Source of the DNA: Tetrapyrgos nigripes
Taxonomy: Eukaryota > Basidiomycota > Agaricomycetes > Agaricales > Campanellaceae
Direction of reading: 5' to 3'
Assembly (NCBI GenBank): GCA_013368315.1
Contig: JAACJM010000007.1
Location: 1,054,001 to 1,118,000 of the forward strand
Length of the DNA: 64,000 bases
Of this stretch, positions 25,107 to 36,159 are shown piece by piece (position 1 is the stretch's first letter; each line of letters starts with the position of its first letter). Below the pieces are notes generated by a model. It was given only the letters and a program-made list of their open reading frames with translations. It did no database searches and was not told the DNA's origin. Both the position numbers and the translations under genes were made by a program.

Positions 25107-25247
25107 AGGCCCATTCAAAGTAGGCCATAACGCCGTTATCCATAACGGTGTTGCCCTGTGCAAGGCAGTGCCTGATGCCAAACAAACCCAATTGGGTTTA
25201 TGACATCATTCTCGCATGGCCGGAGCCCCTAAGCATTGTGTACCGTA
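25107..25247 (+). repeat. Harbinger left terminal inverted repeat
   Basis: Matches the reverse complement of 45351-45491 at 138 of 141 positions. It contains a near-perfect palindrome (AACGCCGTTATC / CATAACGGTGTT) at about 25129-25152 that may be a transposase or accessory-protein site. Confidence 0.9.
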
Positions 25248-25333
25248 AATTGTAGTATCTGATTGTTTTTAATCAATAAACCATCTTTCTTCCCTCCCCT
25301 CTTGTTCGAGGACCACTCTTGAAGGTTTTTACA

Positions 25334-25417
25334 ATGTCTGAGACCCCTGCTGCCCCCAAGGCCAAGCGGAACCCCAAGAAGGAGCCTTCTATTCCTTCTT
25401 TTGACTGGAAAGCTGAG
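25334..25417 (+). pseudogene. Harbinger accessory gene, 5' exon fragment
   Basis: The ATG at 25334 opens a Lys/Pro-rich N-terminus (MSETPAAPKAKRNPKKEP). The frame runs to the CTGAG duplication at 25413-25417, where LTR-A was inserted. It resumes in the same frame at 42569. The insertion therefore falls inside a coding exon and breaks the gene. Confidence 0.75.
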
Positions 25418-25857
25418 TGTCACGAATCGCTGCTCTAGTTACCTCCCTATTTATTTCTTAACTCCATGGACTACTATTCATTTCTTTCATACTCTCATCA
25501 TCATCTTCCTTGTCTATGGTTACCATCACTTGATCTGACATGTACATCATTTATCTCCTCCGATTCCTATCTCTGATTCCTATCTCCATGGACATTCTCA
25601 CCTATTCACTTACTCTCAATTCACTTCTTTCATATATATACCAAGGGGCTTGTAACTAGTTCTTTAGTCTGTTCACTTCGTCTCCACTCCGCTCCTAGTA
25701 CAGTGCAGTGTCGAGCCCAGTCAGCTACTCATACGCTACTTGTCTCCATTATCTTTCTACATCATTCTCTCTCTCTCTCGTCTCATTGTAACTTGCCAAT
25801 CTATCTTGTTCATCATGTGACTTGGGTGGTTATTGCTAAGTGACAACGCTCTTGACA
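25418..25857 (+). repeat. LTR-A 5' LTR
   Basis: 440 bp with TGTCA...TGACA ends. It contains a CT-rich tract (CTCTCTCTCTC, near 25770), as does its 3' partner at 42377-42563. Confidence 0.9.
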
Positions 25858-26230
25858 CTTGAACAGACTCTCTTACACCCACCTCACAAACAGACCTCAC
25901 ACCTCACTACGAATCCTTCCATCTTACCGGACTTTCCTATTCCCCATCTTCCCCCTACGGTGCCCCCAAGCCCATCATCTCTACCCTGTGTGAGGAGCCT
26001 CACAGGTCGGCCGGCGTGAACAAACTCAAGGAGTTGTTGCACAAAGTCATCCCCCGTCTACACAGTTTCGAGACATAAAACCAGACTCGCCGATTCGAGT
26101 AGGGTGGTCGACCAACTCTGTAATTGAAATCCTAACCATACACACTGGCTTTCAACTTTGAACCATTCCTCGACAACCTATGAATCCAACCCCCTACCAG
26201 AATACTGCTATAAAATTGAAAATTCGGACC

Positions 26231-26688
26231 TGTCATGACGTCTATATTTGGTACTATTTATTTCTTCTTATCTCCGTATCCTTGGACCTTTACACCATTT
26301 GACTCTTGTTCCACATGCTATGCACCGGACCTTTCATTTCTCTGATACAGCTTCAATACAGCTTCTTGACAGCTTCCTTTACAGCTTCCTTTACAGCTTT
26401 CTTTACAGCTTTCTTTACAGCTTTACTTTTACATATATAAACCCCGCCCTGACACCTGGTTCCCCATCTTGACCTCTTCGTCGTTGGGACCAGGTGTGTA
26501 TTCCCCTTTTCATTACTTCTTTCACCTTTACTGATGGGCACTGTAGTTCCAGTACTTACTGCTGTCTGTTAGGTATTTAATACATTCTTCGTCGTTGGGA
26601 CCAGTTCCAGTACTTACTGCTGTCTGTTAGTCGAGTCGAGCCTGTAGCTTCTTGTTATCGCTATCTAAGCGCTCGCCTCTTTGTGACA
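26231..26688 (+). mobile_element. Solo LTR-C inside LTR-A
   Basis: 458 bp from TGTCATGACG to TTTGTGACA, flanked by GGACC at 26226-26230 and 26689-26693. No internal region remains, so it is a recombination product of a third LTR family. It contains a tandem array of a CTTTACAG-type unit (about 26365-26430) and a repeated block (GTCGTTGGGACCAG and CCAGTACTTACTGCTG) at 26480-26640. Confidence 0.8.
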
Positions 26689-26693
26689 GGACC

Positions 26694-28753
26694 CAGACAG
26701 TTTCAAGAACTACACACAACAAGTCAAAAACGCAGTACAAAAACACGCCATCACATTCGATAATCATTGGATTAAACTAAATGAAAGAACGTGGGCCAAA
26801 GGTGAAGTGACCATCTTCAAATATCTTCAAATAAAGATATCCCCTGAAAACGCATCCCCACGTTACGTGGCAGTCATAGACACCTGCTACTTCATTCGAC
26901 TTGGAAACGCTCCTATCCCTTGTTGGTTCAGTCACGACAACTACAGGGACAGTGACATCCTAGAACACTGCCAAGAAGAATGCAAGAGATATTACCAAAC
27001 TTGAATCCCCAGAATAAACGACTATTATCGGCAAGGGTTCCATTGGGAGGACGTACCCATTGATCAGTGGGATCACCTGTTCTCAGAACCTGAAGACATC
27101 AACTAGTGTATGTCCGGAAGCGGAAACCCTAGAACTCAATCATGATCATGCACCACATCCTGAATCCCCAGTCATATCTCCTCACCTCTCACCATCACTT
27201 GTATCTGTCGATCCCACGCATACCACCCTCAATGACAGGAAGACTACCACGTTTCGGTTAACAACCAGTGGGACAGTTGTCTAAACAATCCGTGCCCACA
27301 CTGACTCTCTATACACAATCGAGTCCTCACTCAAACAGAACTAGGATACGGTCTAGAACCCATACAATCATCTGGACAACACGAGGCATCAGAACCTACT
27401 ACAGAGACCCAACTCCCAATCAACGAACCTACTCCCGAACCAGAACTCCCACTTTCCCCTATAGAACCACGAACTCCCCTTAGAAGATCTCCATCTGATA
27501 GTACCCCCAGTGCGATCCAAGAACCCATATCCGTTCCCCCCCAACAAATAATTGATCTTCAGAACCTCCTTTCTAACCTTGAAATGTCCGAACACAACGA
27601 ACCCACTTCAGCTACCGCCACTGCAGGAGGGACAAACAGACCCCCTGCTAATACCCCCTCTGACGATGGTCAGTTCCCAAACAGAACTACAAAAGAAAGA
27701 GGTGCAAAACCAGAGAAGTTTACAGGAGAACGAAACTTAGCAAAGGATTGGCTGGCTGAGTTCACCAACTATCTTCGACTTAACGAAGGAGTATACCCCA
27801 CAGAAAACGAGAAAATAGCACTCTTTCTCACTCTCTTCATGGGAGAGGAAGCAGGACGATGGGCTCACAATATGATGGCAAAAATCTATGAAGAAGACGA
27901 TGATTTTAGTGATAGTGATGAAGAATATTGGAGTACAAACAAGGACTCGTCAGTAGAATCCAAAAAGAAGAAGAAGTTGTGGACGTTATGAGAAGTGAAA
28001 CAACAATTTCTACATGACTGTAAACCAACGTCCCAAAAAACTCAAGCGCAAGCAAAGATAGAGATCATCAAAATGGAGGGAGCACTGGTGGATATAGATA
28101 AGTACAATTCCCAATTCCAGTTATATGCTAAAGATACTGGCTATAACAACAAAGGTTTAATGAAGTACTATCGAAAAGGACTCCCGAAAGGATTAGTAGA
28201 CCGAATTTCCTACCTACCATCCCAACCCAGGAATCTTGAGACGCTACAAAAGGCTGCGGTCAGACAACATATGATTTGGGTAGAAAGACAAACAGAGAAG
28301 GCTCTATGGAGTAAACAACGAGGGGAAGGAGAGTGGCAGACCAAGGGATCACAGAATGCGGGAGGTAGTCAAACGAGAAGCATGGAAGTAAATGCCTTCC
28401 AAAATAATACCCCAGGTGCATCTCAGAAAACTAAATACCTGCCTAAACTGACAAACGAGGAAAGAGAAAAAATGAAAAAAGAAGGACAATGTTTCGGCTG
28501 TTGCAGACTAGGACATACTACATTTAACTGTCCTACGTTTCCCAGGCCCACCACAACCAACTCCAACAATACGGCCTGGAAACCTTCGATCAGAACAACT
28601 ACAACTGCAACTGAGCCCTCGTCCTCTGGAACAAATATCACCATGAAGGAGATCGTGGAAGAATTCACCGCCAAAGTCAGAGTGCTATCCGGGGAAGAGA
28701 AGGAGAAAGCAGCGGGATACCTGAAAGACCTCGTAACACAATCAGATTTTTGA
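26694..28753 (+). pseudogene. LTR-A gag
   Basis: A first segment (about 26710-27004, ending TGA) encodes an N-terminal gag-like region (DTCYFIRLGN, IPCWFSHDNY). The main capsid frame runs from about 27540 through an ATG at 27584 to a TGA at 28751-28753. It is interrupted by a TGA at 27989-27991, where the sequence on both sides stays in frame. The C-terminal part has a CCHC zinc knuckle (CFGCCRLGHTTFNC) at about 28492-28533, as expected for nucleocapsid. Between 27005 and 27540 several frames are broken. The solo LTR-C insertion separates this gag from the original leader. Confidence 0.75.
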
Positions 28754-28799
28754 ACACCTCCCCTGTCACGTCGTCAGGAGGAGGGATATGGACATATAT

Positions 28800-31700
28800 A
28801 CCAGTAAAAAATAGGCAATACACAAGCCTTATACCCTTTCGTAAGCCACAGTTCCCATCTAAGCTAAGAATCACGGCAATCACTCGAAACTGACAGATTC
28901 CCTCGATAGAATTGGAAACGGAATTAATCGGTAAAATAACTGGACGAAAAATCGATGCAATCGCTCTACTGGACAGCGGAGCAGAAGGAGTTATTATCAA
29001 CAACACCTTCGCTCAAAAACATGACCTGAATCGAATCCCCATAGAAAAACCCTTCCCAGTACAAAATGTTGACGGATCTGAAAACATTATGGGATGGGTG
29101 ACACATTACACCATCCAAAAGTTACGGATCTATACACAAGATCGAAAATCGTATCATGAGGAAACTGCCGAATTCTATATTACGGACATCGGCAAACACG
29201 ACATCATTCTAGGAACCGATTGGCTAGAACACCACAACCCAGAAATCGACTGGGTGACCTCAGAAGTTAATCTGACACGCTGCGATGATACCTGCGTACT
29301 AGAGAAACCACCGGTAAAAATCAGAGCTAAGTCAAATACTCATCCCACGAAACCAAGACAACCTGAAGTAGTTGACCCCAGAACGTATCATCGAGAATAC
29401 CAAGTGTTATACAAAGAACCCACCGGACCCTATAAACCAGTGGCACAGCCCAAGATAGCGGGACAACGTCGAAGACCACAACCCTGGCACAATTGCATGG
29501 GACAGATCAAATTAGGAGCGTTACTACCTTCAGAAGATACAACAGGACAATGGAACGTTCCAGATCAATGGAGTCAACTCGCCATGGAATATATTGACAC
29601 CCCAAAAGACCAAGACGAAGAATCGTCACAAATCAAGCTGAGTATCCAAGCAGCTTTTACAAAAGCGCAGCAAATTGCTGAGAATCAAACAACAACAGAT
29701 CAGCTGACACCACTAGAAGAACGAATCCCCACACAATACCACAATTACTTGTCGGTATTTGACAAAGAAACCTCAGAATGCTTACCCCAACGAAGCAGTT
29801 GGGACCATGCAATCGAACTACGAGAGGACTTTCAACCACGAACATGCAAAACATACCCTCTATCACCAAACAAACAAACCGAGTTAGACTCCTTCCTGGA
29901 CAAAAATCTTAAAAAAGGATACATCAAACCATCAAAGTCATCTATGGTGAGTCCTTTCTTCTTTGTTAAAAAGAAAGATGGAAAACTATGACCAGTACAG
30001 GATTACAGAGAGCTCAACAAGGGCACTGTAAAAAACACGTACCCCTTACCCCTCATCCCAGAACTTATCGACAAACTCAAGAATGCCAACGTGTTTACCA
30101 AGATCGATCTACGATGGGGGTACAATAACATCCAAATCAAAGAAGGAGATGAATGGAAAGCCGCCTTCAAAACTAATCGAGGACTTTTCGAACCAACAGT
30201 CATGTTTTTCGGACTGATGAATTCACCAGCCACGTTCCAAGCAATGATGAATACGATCTTTAAGGATCTGATCGATCAAGGGAAGGTCGTTATTTATATG
30301 GATGACATCCTTATATTCACCCACGATTTTTCAGAACACCGTGAACTCGTACAAAAGGTGTTACAACGCTTACGGGACAACGACTTATATGCGAAACCAG
30401 AGAAGTGCACATTTGAAACCGATAAGGTCAACTTCTTGGGTCTTATCGTTTCCCACGACACCTTAGCAATGGATCCTGCGAAGGTAGCAGGAGTAATTGA
30501 ATGGCCAACACCAAAAACAGTGAAGGAAGTACAAGCATTCTTGGGATTTGGAAACTTTTATAGACGATTCATCAAAGACTTCTCAAAAATCGAACAACCA
30601 CTGTTCAACCTAACAAAGAAGGATAACCAGTGGAGTTGGGGAACAGAAGCAGAGAAAGCCTTCCAAACTCTCAAAATGGCCTTTACGTCTAAACCTGTCC
30701 TATTGATGCCCGATCATACCAAGCCATATCAAGTAGAAGTTGACGCATCGGAATATGTGACAGGGGGTATACTGATGCAAACTGGGGATGACAACCGGTG
30801 GCATCCAGTAGCCTACATCTCCAAGTCGCTCTCTGAAACAGAGCAAAACTACGACATCCACGATAAGGAGTTACTTGCAATCATACGAGCACTGGAAGCA
30901 TGGCGGCACTATCTGGAAGGAGCCCCACATACTATTGAAATCTTAACTGACCACCATAACTTAACATACTTCCAGATGGCTCAGAAACTCAGCTGACGAC
31001 AGGCATGCTGGGCATTATTCCTCACACGATTTGAGTTTTCCCTTCTCCATAAACCAGGAATCCTGAACAAAGCTGATCCATTGTCCAGACGACCAGATCA
31101 TCGAGTTGGAATAGAAAATGACAATACCAACAGGGTCCTACTCAATCCTAAGTTCTTCCGTATCTGAGCAACCAGACAAGGGACTGTAACTGCCATAGGA
31201 GATGTGGAACTACGGCGAAGGATCAAAGAGTCCTCCAAAAGGGACCTTGAAGTAGTAAGTGCCCTCGACATCATCCTACGAAACGGACCACGGTCTCTGG
31301 TAAAAAATCTACAGGAATGGAACTACGAGGACAGGATTATATTATTCCAGCTGACAATGATCTCCGACGAGACATCGTAAAGTTACACCACAACTCCCTA
31401 GCGGTGGGACACCCTGGAAGATACAAAACCTACGAACTAGTCAGCAGAGAATTCTGGTGGCCGGGTATGTCAGTATTTGTCAGAGACTATGTAAACGGCT
31501 GCGCCAAATGTCAACTGACGAAACCCAATAATAATCCGGCCCAAGTTCCCCTGGTACCCACCAAAATTCCAGAACGACCCTTTGGAACTATCACTACCGA
31601 CTTCATCACAGATCTCCCTGAATGTAAAGGATTCAATGCAGTGCATGTTGTCATTGACAGGTCAACAAAAACCGTCATTATATCGCCATGCACAAAAACA

Positions 31701-32654
31701 ATTGACAGCGACGGTACAGTTAACCTCTTGGTTGATCACACATGGCGGCGATATGGACTGTGGGATAAAATGATCTCCGACCGAGGACCACAGTTCGCTA
31801 GTAAAGTCATGGCTGCGGTCCACGAGAAACTCGGAGTAACATCAGCCCTGAGTACAGCTTACCACCCACAGACCGACGGAGAATCTGAATGATACAACCA
31901 AGAGCTAGAACAGTTCTTATGGATCTTCTGCAACTACCGACAGGAAGACTGGGTGGACTACATACCATATGCGGAGTTCAGCCATAACACTAGAGTTCAC
32001 TCCGCAACTGGGAAATCGCCGTTTGAACTCTTACACGGATATCAACTGCGATTCTTCCCAACGTTTAACCCGACATCCAACTTACCAACAGTCAAAGAAC
32101 AACTCGAAAATCTTAACCGACTCAGAGATGAGCTCAAAGCTAGTCTATCTTCAGCAGCATAAACCATGAAGAATCAGCACAGAAACCACTCTATACCATG
32201 GACAGGGTACAAAGTTGGGGATAGAGTGCTACTCGATGGGAAAAATCTAAAAACGACAAGACCAAAAGCTAAGTTGTCTGATTGTTGTCATGGGCCATTC
32301 GAAATCATTGAAGTAATCAGCCAGGTCAACTACAAGTTGAAATTACCGAAAACCTGGTGAATACACCCTGTCTTTCATGCATCGTTACTATCACCATACG
32401 TTGAAACAGACGCACATGGGCCAAATTACCCCGAACCACCCATGGAGTTACTGGATGCAGATGAAGAATACGACGTGGAAAAGATACTCGACTCAAAGCC
32501 CACCAGAAATAGAAAGGGAACTCAGTACCTGATCAAATGGTTAGACTACCCTGACTCTGAGAACTCTTGGGTTCCCATGTCCAACCTGTCAAACATAATG
32601 GACATGGTTGAGACATTTCATCAGGAACATCCATGGGCATACCAACACAAGTAG
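28800..32654 (+). pseudogene. LTR-A pol (protease, RT, RNase H, integrase, chromodomain)
   Basis: Aspartic protease (LLDSGAEG) near 28970; reverse transcriptase with the IYMDDILIF active site near 30295; RNase H; integrase with an H2C2 zinc region (HHNSLAVGHPGRY...CAKC) near 31385-31510 and a DDE core (TDFITDL, SDRGPQF, then E); then a C-terminal chromodomain (LIKWLDYPDSENSW) near 32530. In-frame stops lie at 29989, 30994, 31165, 31890, 32160 and 32358, and there is a frame change at about 31325-31340 that looks like a short deletion between two GAGGAC repeats. Most stops are TGA where the family has Arg. The chromodomain places the element among chromoviruses, which target histone marks. Confidence 0.85.
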
Positions 32655-32819
32655 ACGGTGTTTACTGTCAAACGAGCCCAGATCGCCGTCCGATCGGAAA
32701 ACGCTTTAAAAGGACTACCTTCGAACAGAGATTCAAAAAAACACAACTACCTCCTGTGCACCCACCATCCAAAACAACGACCTTATCACTTCCCAAACCC
32801 CCCAACATCATAAACCAAA

Positions 32820-33343
32820 TGTCCACCACTACCACCACCACCTTCGCATCCAGTACCCAAACACCCAGCATCACAGACCCATCCCAACCAGAGTGGTGGC
32901 AACAAGTATCCAACGGACAACGTTGTACATATGGACGACGCTCAGGACGACGGTGTCGACTGCCTATAGGACACCCAGAAGAACATAATGGGGTCAAACA
33001 GTGTACATGGGGAGGGGAAGATGGGGGAACCTGATGCAGATTGGGACAGGGACATAGAGCTAGATGTGTAGCTCAACAGATGTCCCTCCGAGCTGAACAC
33101 AGGGGAAACATTGGATGGGGAGACGCGAGTATATGGGGGGCACATGTCGTTCAACAAGATGACGACAACAGATGGACCCAACCGAACTGGGGATCAGTGA
33201 CTGACCTGACTGGATGGGGGGATACCCCAAGTTTTGTACCTAAGGCATGGCCAGAGGAATCAGAGATAACGAAAAGACTCTACAAAGACTGGAAAAAGTA
33301 TTGGGTAAATTGGCGTACAAGCTCCGATGCAAGCTCATCATAA
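32820..33343 (+). pseudogene. LTR-A extra 3' ORF with duplicated Cys/His motif
   Basis: A frame of about 174 codons lies between the chromodomain and the 3' LTR, interrupted once by TGA (33032-33034). After a Thr/Ser-rich start it shows two similar units: RCTYGRRSGRRCRLPIGH and, across the stop, QCTWGG...CRLGQGH. Each has the pattern C-x-W/Y-G...C-R-L-x-x-G-H. A Trp-rich C-terminus follows (GWGDASIWG, WTQPNWGS). The regular Cys/His spacing suggests a small metal-binding fold. I do not recognise the family. Confidence 0.55.
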
Positions 33344-33354
33344 GAAGGGGGTAG
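33341..33354 (+). other. LTR-A polypurine tract
   Basis: TAAGAAGGGGGTAG directly precedes the 3' LTR start at 33355, the usual position of the plus-strand primer. Confidence 0.75.
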
Positions 33355-33612
33355 TGTCACGGATCACTGCTCTAGTTACCTCCCTATTTATTTCTTAACT
33401 CCATGGACTACTATTCATTTCTTTCATACTCTCATCATCATCTTCCTTGTCTACGGTTACCATCACTTGATCTGACATGTACATCATTTATCTCCTCCGA
33501 TTCCTATCTCCGATTCCTATCTCCATGGACATTCTCACCTATTCACTTACTCTCAATTCACTTCTTTCATATATATACCAAGGGGCTTGTAACTAGTTCT
33601 TTAGTCTGTTCA
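33355..33612 (+). repeat. LTR-A 3' LTR, first part
   Basis: Corresponds to 25418-25676 of the 5' LTR. It ends in GTTCA (33608-33612), the target-site duplication of the inverted solo LTR-B. The LTR continues at 42377. Confidence 0.9.
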
Positions 33613-33858
33613 TGTTAAGTCCGGGCAGATCCTAGCGTTAGGAAACACGTCGGACCCGAGCAGAAGTCTTATTGGGGTTTTTGGAAAAGGATAAAGACGA
33701 ATCCGGGCAGAACCGGTAGTCTCTGAGATCGAAGTGTAATGAAGACACGGAATGGAATCCGTTAAGACGGTACTATGTTGTCTGAAGTCGGATGAAGTTA
33801 GGAGACCAGCTAATTCGATTTTAGACTTAAGCTATCTACTACAAAGTTGCTAGCTTAA
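33613..33858 (-). mobile_element. Inverted solo LTR-B, left part
   Basis: The reverse complement of the second half of the 622-bp LTR-B (TGTTAAGTCCGGGCAG...). It is broken at CTTAA (33854-33858) by the full-length LTR-B copy and continues at 41991-42376. The whole solo LTR is flanked by GTTCA (33608-33612 and 42377-42381). Confidence 0.85.
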
Positions 33859-34480
33859 TGTAATATCTATGCTTCCGTACATCCTTCTGATCGTATCCGA
33901 TCCTTTTCCGAACTTCTTTTTCTTTTATTTCGAACTTCATTCCCTTTCATCCCAAACACTTTCCGATCATTCATTTCCGATTCATATCCGAGCTCCACTA
34001 TTAATCTCCACAAATGGATCCCATCCGGGAACCCGTGATTCATTTCGGATAACTACCGGATAGCTTGTATCTAATCTCCAAAACTTACTCCACTTCATCT
34101 CCAATCCGTTCCACTTTGTTTCCACTTCGTTCCGCAGTACTCCATCCATCTCCAATAGCATCATGTGCTTTTCCTTTAATTCCGAACCATCCCTATCTTA
34201 CTCCTCTTCATTCCAATAGTTTCCGAAGTAGTACTTAAGCTAGCAACTTTGTAGTAGATAGCTTAAGTCTAAAATCGAATTAGCTGGTCTCCTAACTTCA
34301 TCGGACTTCAGACAACATAGTACCGTTCTAACAGATTTCATTCTGTGTCTTCCTTATACCTCGATCTCAGAGACTACCGGTTCCGCCCGGATTCGTCTTT
34401 ATCTTTTCCCAAAACCCCCAATAAGACTTCCGTTCGGGTCCGACATGTTTCCTAATGCTAGGATCCGCCCGGACTTAACA
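33859..34480 (+). repeat. LTR-B 5' LTR
   Basis: 622 bp; identical in length to 41364-41985. The bases after it (GTATTTTAGACTTC) do not match a tRNA end I can name. Confidence 0.9.
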
Positions 34481-34510
34481 GTATTTTAGACTTCACTCTT
34501 GTTGTCTACA

Positions 34511-36148
34511 ATGTCCCAACGTTCTCAACCATGAACTCCTTCCCCGACACCGAACCTTATGGTTCCGGTGACTCCATTCAAAAACGCTTATTATTCCAAC
34601 CTCTTCCGTAACGTTCAAATTCACCAACACAGACGCTCCGGCAGCATTTTCGCACACCCGAGCCCAACCAAACCCCACACGAGTCCGTTTAAGGAATTCC
34701 TTGATAGCTGGGACGGCCCAGAGCCAGGAGACTCCGCAACCCTTACACAAACCCAAAGCCGTTCATACGTCCAACAGCAAACTCAAGGATCCTCTCGAGC
34801 AGGACCCTCGCGTACTCCCGCCAATCCCGATGACGGCTGTGGTCCTCCACTGGGCCAGCAGTATGATCAGGGAAATGACGTGGACGACAATGAACAACAT
34901 CAGGGTGGTGGAGGAGGCGGATCTGACGACGGTGGCAGAGGACCACTGGATGATGGGCCTCCGGGAGGAGAAGATGGTTCCGACGATTCCGACGATTCCG
35001 ACAACGAAAGGAGGCAGTTCATTACCGCCCTCCAAAGTTTCAACGAGATCATCGGAAAGGTTACACCTGGTCACAGTGAAAAGATGGAAGTGAAGAAACC
35101 CAACATTTTCGATGGGTCGGATCTGAAGAAGCTCTGTCCGTTCCTGATCCAGATCCAGATTAATCTCCAGAACCGTCCCAAGGCATACGCGACTGATGCC
35201 GCAAAAATCAGTTTCACTCTTTCCTATCTCTCCGGCACCGCACTCGAATTCTTTGAGCCGGAAATCCTCAACCCGGATCCCAAGGAACCCGCTCCGTGGA
35301 CCCTTGACTTTGGTATTTTCGTCAAGGAGCTGAAGGACAACTTCGGGGTTTTCAACGAGGTCGAGGATGCTGAGGACCGATTGGAGGCCCTATTCATGAA
35401 GGATTCCGATCGGGCCACGAAGTACTGCGTCAAGTTCCAACAACTTGCTTCGCAGGTCGCTTGGGATGAGAATTCCCTGCGACACTTTTTCCGAAAGGGT
35501 TTGGCTCCGCGAATCAAGGACGCCCTTGCCCTAGTCTACAAGGAACAGAACCTTCCCCGTCTCAAATCCCAGGTTCTCCGAATCAATTCCCGTTACTGGC
35601 GTCGCCAAATTGAGAAGAAACGGGAAGAAGCGAGTGGGGGAAAAGGGAATTCCAGGGGGAAAGGCTCGGGAGGTAATAGTTCCAGTTCCGGCTCCGGAAA
35701 GTCCTCAAACTCCAGTAAAGGTGGGAAATCTGGAAATTCCTCCAATTCCTCCAATTCCAACTATAATCCCAATTCTAATTCATCCTCGTCGTCTTCGTTC
35801 CCTTCCAGCCAGAAGAAACCCTGGGCCAACAAGCTCAGGAAGGACAGAAAGCTATCCCAGGACGAAAGGGACCGCCGCAAGAAGAACAATCTCTGTATGT
35901 TCTGTGGTGGGAAGCATTCAACGGATGACTGTAACAAGCGGAAGGCGGCGAACGAAGCTCGCGGCCAAGCTGCAAACACGGAAAACACCTCCTCCAGTAG
36001 TACTTCCGTGACTGGCACTGCTTCCACGCAGTCCCCAAAACAGTCAGCGACTCTGATGCCTCGGCATGAGGTCAGAGTTGCGTTGACCGGGATCGTGCCA
36101 ATCAGGAGGTTACTCTCAATGCCGCCACTCTTTCCATTAAATCCTTAG
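34511..36148 (+). pseudogene. LTR-B gag
   Basis: The frame opens at ATG 34511 and meets a TGA at 34532-34534, then stays open from 34535 to 36148, so one C-to-T change at a former CGA would explain the break. The protein has a Pro/Thr-rich start, a Gly/Asp-rich linker, a capsid core (NIFDGSDLKKLCPFL, TLSYLSGTALEFF) of the retrotransposon-gag family, a long Ser/Gly/Asn-rich linker, and a zinc knuckle (CMFCGGKHSTDDC) near 35900. The last 30 residues read in a frame different from pol; a stop-free overlap at about 36090-36148 would suit either a frameshift signal or a simple indel. Confidence 0.8.
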
Positions 36149-36159
36149 TTCCTCCACTT

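Noticed and set aside
33613..34480. A single foldback DNA transposon with long inverted repeats (TGTTAAG...CTTAACA)
   Set aside because: The right side at 41364-42376 shows that the inverted arm is half of a solo LTR and the other arm is the end of a complete LTR-B.
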